A stretch of DNA of 5,104 nucleotides from Bacteroidales bacterium (GTDB lineage Bacteria; Bacteroidota; Bacteroidia; Bacteroidales; VadinHA17): the NCBI GenBank assembly GCA_003518245.1, contig DOZA01000106.1, forward strand, positions 1-5,104, written 5' to 3'. The notes below the pieces were generated by a model. That model was not told the origin of the DNA, did no database searches, and worked only from the letters and a program-made list of their open reading frames with translations. This document shows positions 1 to 5,104 of the stretch, one piece after another. Each line of letters starts with the position of its first letter. The stretch's first letter is position 1. The translations under genes were made by a program, and so were the position numbers.

Positions 1-1770
1 ATGATCCCGGGGAGCCACAATACCTATTTTACGGTATATAATCTTACACCATTCCCTTCCCCTGGGACTTCTTGTCCCACGCGGGTCAATACTCAGAATA
101 AGGTAGCCTTGCTGAGCCATGTACTGATGCCAGAGATCGCCCCCGCCCCAGTTGTTCTGAACCGTTGCACCTGCAGGCTCACCATATATAAATATTATTA
201 CCGGGTATTTTTTCGACGGGTCAAAATCACGTGGTTTTATCATCCATGCATCAAGTTCAGCTTCACCAATATCAACCCTGAAAAATTCCTTGGGCTCAAG
301 TTCCAGTCTGTCATACCTTTCTTTTGCTTCCTTATTGCTTACCAGTAAGCGTGATTCATTATGCCCCGGCAGGCTAATCAATGAGATGCGTGGAGGGGTG
401 ACTACATTCTGATAGGTATGAATTGCCCATTTTGCATCGGCCGATATCTGGTATGAATGTTGACCGGGCATATTATCAGGAGTTATCCTCTCTGCTTCAC
501 CCCGCCCATCGAGCCTGCTCCTGTATAAATATCTGTCTATGGGTTTATCCGGTGATGCTATATAATACACATAACCACTTGCAGGATCTATACAGCTTAT
601 ATTTATTACATCAAAATCACCTTTTGTTATAAGGCTCATTCTTACCCCATCCCTTGAAACCTTGTATAAGTGAAGCCAGCCATCACGCTCACTGGTCCAG
701 GTAAAATACTTGTCATTATCAAGCCACATAATATTATCATGAATATCCAGGAAGGCCTCATCACTATCGGTTAGGATATTAGTAAGCTCCATGGTATTTA
801 TATCACCAACCCACACAGTGTTGGTGTTTTGCTTACGGTTGAGCTGTTGTATCATAACTTCATCCGAGTTGGGAATAAAATCCATTCTCGCCAGGTAATT
901 ATTTCGCGGGTCACCGGGAATGCCAAACCATTTTGTAACTCCGCCCTTTGATGGCACCACTCCTATTTTAACTGAAGAATTTGTTGTCCCTGCTTTTGGA
1001 TAGGGTAAGGGTATTGGAACAGAATATACGGAATCAATATTATTTATCATATAAAATATACCTGTTCCCTGAGTATCAGTTTGCCAGTAAGCTATATGTT
1101 CACCATCAGGACTCCATCTGAAACCATCCCTGCAATCCAGTTCCTCCTCATATACCCAGTCAAAAGTGCCATTAATAATATTATCACCCCCATCATTTGT
1201 TATCCGGGTAATCTTACCTGAAGACAGATTTTCAACATAGATATTCTTCCTGCTTACGTAAGCAACCTTAGACCCATCTGGAGAGAACTTTGCGAACATC
1301 ATGGTAGTACGCTCCACATCTTTCCCCAGTTGCTGCAATTTACCGTCCTCCAGGTTCAGTACCCAGTAATCTCCCCTGGTATGATATCTCCATACCCTCC
1401 TGGTATTTGTAAATATTAATAACCGGGTGTTGTCTTCCGACCATGTATAATCAGCAATGTATAATGGTTCTGCGCTTCCTTCAGGAATCAGTTGTTTTGA
1501 AGAAATCAATACCGATCTATTTCCTGTACCAGCTTCATACCTTACAATATCATAGGCACCCGTTTCTTTATTAATCTCCAGGCTTGAATACCCTTCTGAA
1601 TCTTTCATCCACCTTACAGGACCAAATCTTTCCTGTGTATATACCCTGTTCTTATAAATATCTTCCAGTTTCAGATCATTATGATCCTGGGAAAGCATAA
1701 GGTTACAGAAAGGAATAATAGCAAGGACTATAGCTATACGTATCAAATAGGGATTATTCATTCGTTTCAT
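1..1770 (-). CDS. Dipeptidyl-peptidase IV-like S9 family serine peptidase (3' end beyond window)
   Basis: The 590 visible residues, open from ATG at 1770 to base 1 without a stop, are the N-terminal part of a DPP IV-type exopeptidase. This family removes N-terminal dipeptides, usually X-Pro or X-Ala, from peptides and normally runs to about 720-780 residues. Residues 1-27 look like a signal peptide (basic start, hydrophobic IAIVLAII, then LMLSQ), so an exported, probably periplasmic, enzyme is expected. Residues about 40-490 form the beta-propeller. In it, DWVYEEE at 204-210 carries the double Glu (E209/E210) that binds the substrate amino terminus, and WR at 127-128 matches Arg125 of human DPP4. 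YPKAGTTN at 258-265 is another family motif. The alpha/beta-hydrolase domain starts near 495; Tyr529 in IYGEPAG is the expected oxyanion-hole Tyr, and DPRGTRSPRGREW follows at 562-574. The catalytic Ser, Asp and His lie off the left edge, so activity cannot be judged. The ATG sits 4 nt after the rhamnosidase stop, implying co-transcription and probable translational coupling. A second ATG at 1761 is a possible start. Family assignment is firm; substrate is inferred. Confidence 0.95.
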   Translation of the reverse strand, partial: MKRMNNPYLIRIAIVLAIIPFCNLMLSQDHNDLKLEDIYKNRVYTQERFGPVRWMKDSEGYSSLEINKETGAYDIVRYEAGTGNRSVLISSKQLIPEGSAEPLYIADYTWSEDNTRLLIFTNTRRVWRYHTRGDYWVLNLEDGKLQQLGKDVERTTMMFAKFSPDGSKVAYVSRKNIYVENLSSGKITRITNDGGDNIINGTFDWVYEEELDCRDGFRWSPDGEHIAYWQTDTQGTGIFYMINNIDSVYSVPIPLPYPKAGTTNSSVKIGVVPSKGGVTKWFGIPGDPRNNYLARMDFIPNSDEVMIQQLNRKQNTNTVWVGDINTMELTNILTDSDEAFLDIHDNIMWLDNDKYFTWTSERDGWLHLYKVSRDGVRMSLITKGDFDVINISCIDPASGYVYYIASPDKPIDRYLYRSRLDGRGEAERITPDNMPGQHSYQISADAKWAIHTYQNVVTPPRISLISLPGHNESRLLVSNKEAKERYDRLELEPKEFFRVDIGEAELDAWMIKPRDFDPSKKYPVIIFIYGEPAGATVQNNWGGGDLWHQYMAQQGYLILSIDPRGTRSPRGREWCKIIYRKIGIVAPRDH

Positions 1771-1795
1771 TTTATTATAATTTATTGTTATATGT
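1771..1795 (-). promoter_or_regulatory. A/T-rich translation start region of the peptidase, overlapping the rhamnosidase stop
   Basis: On the coding strand the rhamnosidase ends TTA-TAA and is followed by TAAA and then ATG, so the stop is a tandem TAA TAA and the next start is only 4 nt away. No GGAG-like Shine-Dalgarno motif lies upstream. The region is almost entirely A and T, which is typical of Bacteroidota initiation sites. The spacing suggests that ribosomes finishing the rhamnosidase re-initiate on the peptidase. Coupling is inferred from the spacing. Confidence 0.5.
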
Positions 1796-4201
1796 TTTCT
1801 CAACTGTTTTAAGTATGATCTCGTATCTTCCACCTGGCAGTACAAATTTACCCGGATCTTTTATTGAATTTAAATCTATACTGTCTTTTTTGTTCAAATC
1901 TTTTATCTCCGATAATTGAAACTTCTGGCAGGGAAGTATAATTATTGCTTCACTCTTCTCAGGTATCTGTACATTATAATAATATATATGATCGTTCCCC
2001 TTTCTCCACCCTGAAACTATCAAGCCAGGCTCAGATTTGTAACTGCAATTAACATATTCCAGGCCATCCGGAAATCCAGGAGAGAGGATAAATTTACTGA
2101 ATCCCGGGTTTTCAGGATCCGGGTTTATGCCTGCGAGGTTTTTGTAGAACCATTCTGAGATACTACCGAACATGGGATGGCAATTTGAAAAGGTATTATC
2201 ACTCTCCCGCCATGTCTCCCATATGGTGGTTGCTCCTTTGCTGATCATATGACCCCAGCCCGGGTATCCGGTATTGTTGACCACCTTGAAGGCTGTTGAT
2301 ACATTTCCTGTTTCCGACAGTGCGGAGAGAATATATTTTGTACCAAAAATACCTGTAGTAAAATGACCGCCAGCTTTATCAATATAGTATAATAAACTAT
2401 CTGTCACAGCTTTTCTGTCTTCATCAGGGACCAGATCAAAGTACAGCAGTACAGAAAATAATACCTGTTTATTATCAACTTCATACTTTGGTTCAAGCCA
2501 GAAATCTTTAGTTAACCTGTCAGAGAGCTTTGATGCAAGCCCTGTATATTTATCAAGGCCCTTTTTATCATTCATTAATTCAGCAAACTTCTGCATTATT
2601 CGTGCGCATTGCAGGTAGTGAGCTGTTCCTGTAAGCTCCACGGGGGCCCTTTCCAGCGACTCATGGTCACTTAGACCGGAATTTACAACCCCTGAAGGAT
2701 GTATCCTGGCTACCTTATCCATCCAGTTCTTATCACACTCATATAATTCTTCAACTATATCTGTATCATTGTAATACAGGTATAGATAGTATTGCGTTAT
2801 AAGGAATGCAGATTCCCAGCTCAGCCCGCAATAATTAATACCCACATAGGGTGCTGTATCAACAAAGATCGTGTCATTAATTGCATCTACCCAATCATAA
2901 ACAGTTTTCCTGTAGAACTCCCTCATGTCAAAATTCATAATAAAAGCCTCACTGGTAGCATTCAGGTCTCCCCCATATCCGAATTTCTCACGTGCGGGAC
3001 AATCTGACTGCACACCTATAAGGTTAGCCCTGAAAGTTCGTACCGTAGCACCCTGTATTGAATCAATCAATGATGACGAGCAGTTGAAACTATTGGCATA
3101 AAGATCTGTACTGAGAGAGAGTCCCATGATATCGGTGATATCAGGTTTGTAATCAAGTCCCCTGATTTCCATATAGCGGTAGGTATGATAGGTGAAATCA
3201 GGTAAAAAACAAACAACTGTGTCTTTATCAAATATATAAGTATCTGTTTGCCAGGCAATATCAGGAGCTCCCGGCCCACCTGTACCCTTACCCTTTATCT
3301 GACCGCATACTGTCGTCATTGGATTGAGCTTACCAGATTCATATACTCGTTCTCCAAATCTAAAAACAACAGAATCACCAGCTTTACCTTTAAGCCTGGC
3401 CAGATAAACACCTGTAAAATTGATTCCCATATCAACTATATAGCTGTTGTTTTCAATATCATATATTTTAACAGGGTTTATTGTATCTGTAACTACTACG
3501 GGTGGAAAAAATCGCTTCTTCAATTCTCCTCCTGGTCCCGGGATAACTGCAGCTCTATTCCATTGATTGTCTATAAAACCGGGCTGTTCCCAGCCGGGCT
3601 GCTCATACGACTGATCATAAACCACACCGAGGTAAACATTATTTCTCATCAGGGGACCAAAAGAAAATTTCCATGAATCGTCAGTTTTTACTTCCTCAAC
3701 TGATCCGTTACTGTACTCAATAATTATTCTGGCTATAAAACATGGTTTACCAACCGGAAGTTTTTCTCTAAGATTGAGATGCCCCCACATCCTGAGAGGC
3801 AATGGATTATAAAACCCGTTACCAAGAGTCACCCCAATGCAATTCAGACCTTCCTGAAGACTAGATGTAATATTATATTCTGAATAACACACACGCTTGC
3901 TATAATCAGTCCAGGCCGGGCTCAGAATATTATCCGTTCTATAAATACCGTTAACAGAAAACCTGTAGTATCCTGCAGATGAAATTAAAAGCCTGGCCAG
4001 TCTGATTTCCTTATCAATAATAAATTCCTTCCTGAAGATTGGTGCTGGCCTTTCCTGATAGAAAAGGCTGTCATTCTCAGGAAGAATTCTTCCGTCACTT
4101 ATCCACTCAGCTCCATTAAATATATTCTTATCTTTATTCTCGCATGATGTAAAAAAGCATGGCAGAATAAATACTATCGATATGTAAACCAAAAATCTCA
4201 A
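1775..4201 (-). CDS. GH78 alpha-L-rhamnosidase, lipoprotein
   Basis: This 808-residue protein is a complete glycoside hydrolase family 78 alpha-L-rhamnosidase, an inverting enzyme that releases terminal alpha-L-rhamnose. Residues 1-20 are a lipoprotein signal with lipobox F-T-S-C20, so it is membrane-anchored; the charged ENKDK after the Cys could favour surface export. The rhamnosidase N-domain covers about 65-220 (LSPAWTDYSKR at 93-103, LGNGFYN at 126-132). A second beta-domain covers about 240-360, with NPMTTVCGQIK and GGPGAP. The (alpha/alpha)6 catalytic barrel covers about 365-690. The motif DCPAREKFGYGGD at 400-412 supplies D400, E405 and D412, with the spacing of the acidic cluster reported in GH78 enzymes, E405 being the likely general acid. 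ATTIWETW at 657-664 supplies E662, the likely general base. HPMFGSISEWFYKNLAGI at 675-692 closes the barrel, and a C-terminal beta-domain covers about 693-795. The start must be TTG at 4201, because an in-frame TAA lies at 4207-4205 and the first Met codon inside is residue 138. It sits 24 nt after the sulfatase and 4 nt before the peptidase. Length and domain order are normal; the glycan is unknown. Confidence 0.96.
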   Translation of the reverse strand: MRFLVYISIVFILPCFFTSCENKDKNIFNGAEWISDGRILPENDSLFYQERPAPIFRKEFIIDKEIRLARLLISSAGYYRFSVNGIYRTDNILSPAWTDYSKRVCYSEYNITSSLQEGLNCIGVTLGNGFYNPLPLRMWGHLNLREKLPVGKPCFIARIIIEYSNGSVEEVKTDDSWKFSFGPLMRNNVYLGVVYDQSYEQPGWEQPGFIDNQWNRAAVIPGPGGELKKRFFPPVVVTDTINPVKIYDIENNSYIVDMGINFTGVYLARLKGKAGDSVVFRFGERVYESGKLNPMTTVCGQIKGKGTGGPGAPDIAWQTDTYIFDKDTVVCFLPDFTYHTYRYMEIRGLDYKPDITDIMGLSLSTDLYANSFNCSSSLIDSIQGATVRTFRANLIGVQSDCPAREKFGYGGDLNATSEAFIMNFDMREFYRKTVYDWVDAINDTIFVDTAPYVGINYCGLSWESAFLITQYYLYLYYNDTDIVEELYECDKNWMDKVARIHPSGVVNSGLSDHESLERAPVELTGTAHYLQCARIMQKFAELMNDKKGLDKYTGLASKLSDRLTKDFWLEPKYEVDNKQVLFSVLLYFDLVPDEDRKAVTDSLLYYIDKAGGHFTTGIFGTKYILSALSETGNVSTAFKVVNNTGYPGWGHMISKGATTIWETWRESDNTFSNCHPMFGSISEWFYKNLAGINPDPENPGFSKFILSPGFPDGLEYVNCSYKSEPGLIVSGWRKGNDHIYYYNVQIPEKSEAIIILPCQKFQLSEIKDLNKKDSIDLNSIKDPGKFVLPGGRYEIILKTVEKTYNNKL

Positions 4202-4207
4202 TTCTTA
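4199..4207 (-). promoter_or_regulatory. Non-ATG (TTG) start site of the rhamnosidase
   Basis: The coding strand reads TAA GAA TTG AGA TTT TTG. The TAA at 4207-4205 is in frame, so translation must start after it. TTG at 4201-4199 gives a sensible lipoprotein signal (Met-Arg, hydrophobic core, F-T-S-C at residues 17-20). TTG at 4192 is the only other nearby candidate, and it would remove the single basic residue from the signal peptide. No clear Shine-Dalgarno motif precedes it. An ATG-to-TTG change or a base-call error would look the same from this sequence alone. Confidence 0.7.
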
Positions 4208-4236
4208 AATCTTAAATCTGCAATCTTAAATCTCTG
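4199..4236. repeat. AT-rich direct-repeat tract at the sulfatase/rhamnosidase junction
   Basis: On the plus strand the 9-mer CTTAAATCT occurs three times, at 4204-4212, 4211-4219 (overlapping the first) and 4225-4233. The tract can also be read as two related units, CAATTCTTAAATCTTAAAT plus CTG at 4199-4220 and CAATCTTAAATCTCTG at 4221-4236. The first has one extra 7-base CTTAAAT step. The tract contains the sulfatase stop codon (4226-4228) and the rhamnosidase TTG start (4199-4201), and it fills the whole 24-nt gap. It has no strong inverted repeat, so a terminator hairpin is unlikely. It may be a simple-sequence expansion or a copy of a dispersed intergenic repeat. Confidence 0.7.
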
Positions 4237-5104
4237 TCTTCCCCTCGTCTCTCATCTCTACCCATAATCTCTGAATTACCGGTACCAGCTTTTCCATAAG
4301 TTCAGGTTCTTCACTGGATATATCATTCTGCTGTGAAGGATCAGTATCGAGCTTATATAATTCAAATCTCTCAGGGACATAATTAAAGAACCATTGATTT
4401 AGCTTCATACTATCAGGTTTTTCCGGGAGCCATCCAATTATGGAATAATTATCATACCTCATGCTTACCTGCGGCAACCTGAACCATGTATCGCTATGAT
4501 GAGGATAATACCAGATTGCAGGAGTTGATCTTTCTTTAGTCTCTTTTCCAAGGAACGCATTGAAATTTTCCACTCCATCAATTTTCCTGCCATTCGGGAG
4601 ATCAGATTTGGTAATAGTACAAAGAGTAGGCAAAACATCAATCCCAGTAAATAAAATATCACTTGTACTTCCGGCAGTAATTATTCCCGGCAACCTTACT
4701 ATACCCGGAACCCTGTGGCCTCCTTCATAGGGGTACCGTTTCATTCCCCTATATATACCAGGTGTCCCAAAGCAGTTATTTCTTAACGGATCATGCCATT
4801 CGCCTCTTGATTCTTCTATTGTAACGGGTGTTTCAGGACCATTATCACTGGTAAACAAAACAAGTGTATTATCTTCTTCACCAATATCTTTTAGTGTCTG
4901 CATAAGCCTCCCAAAAGCCTGATCAAGCTGGCTTACTGTACCATAATACTCCTTACTGTATTCAGAAAGGTCCTCTACCGGCCTTTTCACGCCACCGTAA
5001 AGCACATTATTTCTCAGGGAATCTACTGATTTATTAACGTATAAACTACTATATTCAAGTGGCGGTTGAATAGGTGTATGAGGTTCATGGGAGGCAATAT
5101 AAAG
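4226..5104 (-). CDS. Formylglycine-type (S1 family) sulfatase, C-terminal part (5' end beyond window)
   Basis: The frame is open from the right edge to TAA at 4228-4226 and gives the last 292 residues of a type I sulfatase, which hydrolyses sulfate esters with a Ca2+ ion and a formylglycine made from Cys or Ser. Numbering from the window edge, ASHEPHTP at 4-11 is the conserved histidine-containing strand. YYGTVSQLDQAFGRLMQTL at 53-71 is the family helix. LFTSDNGPE at 83-91 supplies the metal ligands D87 and N88. GMKRYPYEGGHRVPG at 120-134 supplies the active-site Lys122. The C-terminal subdomain contains FELYKLDTDPSQQNDIS at 247-263, the usual ending of these enzymes. The formylglycine motif (C/S-x-P-x-R) and any signal peptide lie in the missing N-terminal part, probably about 200 residues. 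The GTG at 5005 is not the start, since conserved residues continue upstream of it. It is the first visible gene of the operon and lies 24 nt before the rhamnosidase. Subfamily and substrate cannot be settled here; a sulfated rhamnose-containing glycan is inferred from the neighbour. Confidence 0.95.
   Translation of the reverse strand, partial: LYIASHEPHTPIQPPLEYSSLYVNKSVDSLRNNVLYGGVKRPVEDLSEYSKEYYGTVSQLDQAFGRLMQTLKDIGEEDNTLVLFTSDNGPETPVTIEESRGEWHDPLRNNCFGTPGIYRGMKRYPYEGGHRVPGIVRLPGIITAGSTSDILFTGIDVLPTLCTITKSDLPNGRKIDGVENFNAFLGKETKERSTPAIWYYPHHSDTWFRLPQVSMRYDNYSIIGWLPEKPDSMKLNQWFFNYVPERFELYKLDTDPSQQNDISSEEPELMEKLVPVIQRLWVEMRDEGKTEI

Noticed and set aside
1..348. Plus-strand open frame of 115 codons beginning at the left edge
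   Set aside because: It lies opposite the peptidase hydrolase domain, which matches conserved DPP IV motifs, and its own translation resembles no family and has no start context.
1..1770. Peptidase as a pseudogene
   Set aside because: Codon-by-codon reading from 1770 to 1 shows no stop or frameshift, and the visible motifs are intact; it is simply cut by the window edge.
1690..1770. Lipoprotein signal in the peptidase around Cys22 (I-P-F-C)
   Set aside because: Pro and Phe at -2 and -1 do not fit a lipobox; a standard signal peptide ending near LMLSQ fits better.
2980..3010. Rhamnosidase inactive through loss of catalytic acids
   Set aside because: D400, E405 and D412 are all present with the expected spacing, and E662 is present downstream.
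3067..3279. Short minus-strand frame inside the rhamnosidase (likewise 4465-4662 inside the sulfatase)
   Set aside because: Both are out-of-frame shadows of well-supported genes on the same strand, with no recognisable product.
3248..3676. Plus-strand open frame of 142 codons
   Set aside because: It is antisense to the rhamnosidase region carrying conserved GH78 motifs; the translation is low-information and has no domain signature.
4199..4236. Transcription terminator between sulfatase and rhamnosidase
   Set aside because: The tract is made of direct repeats without a GC-rich inverted repeat, so no stable hairpin is expected, and the 24-nt gap favours read-through.
4226..5005. Sulfatase starting at GTG 5005 as a short complete gene
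   Set aside because: The frame stays open to the right edge, and the upstream residues include the conserved HEPHTP sulfatase segment, so 5005 is internal and the gene is cut by the window.

Overview
The window is compact, AT-rich bacterial DNA with all three genes on the minus strand. Read right to left in transcription order, they are the 3' part of a formylglycine-type sulfatase, a complete GH78 alpha-L-rhamnosidase lipoprotein, and the 5' part of a dipeptidyl-peptidase IV-like S9 peptidase. A member of the Bacteroidota is the best guess. The reasons are the A/T-rich start regions without a Shine-Dalgarno motif, the S-C lipobox with a charged stretch after the cysteine, the DPP IV homologue, and the pairing of a sulfatase with a glycoside hydrolase. 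This is an inference, because no taxonomic marker is present.

Layout: bases 4226-5104 hold the sulfatase, whose N-terminus and formylglycine site lie beyond the right edge. Bases 4199-4236 are a short AT-rich direct-repeat tract that forms the sulfatase/rhamnosidase junction and contains both the stop codon of one gene and the start codon of the next. Bases 1775-4201 hold the rhamnosidase, which must start on a non-ATG codon (TTG). After a 4-base gap, bases 1-1770 hold the first 590 residues of the peptidase; its catalytic Ser-Asp-His residues lie beyond the left edge. Coding covers nearly the whole window. The only non-coding bases are 24 nt and 4 nt long, and no RNA gene, terminator, mobile element or CRISPR array is visible.

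The tight spacing and common strand suggest one polycistronic transcript. The sulfatase and the surface or periplasmic rhamnosidase would fit together in breaking down a sulfated, rhamnose-containing glycan: sulfate removal first, then release of terminal rhamnose. Ulvan-type algal polysaccharide is one candidate, but nothing here fixes the substrate. The exported dipeptidyl peptidase is not an obvious part of glycan breakdown. It may be a co-transcribed peptide-scavenging enzyme or may point to a glycoprotein substrate. No previously undescribed system is evident; the most unusual points are the TTG start, the repeat-built gene junction and the peptidase in this operon.
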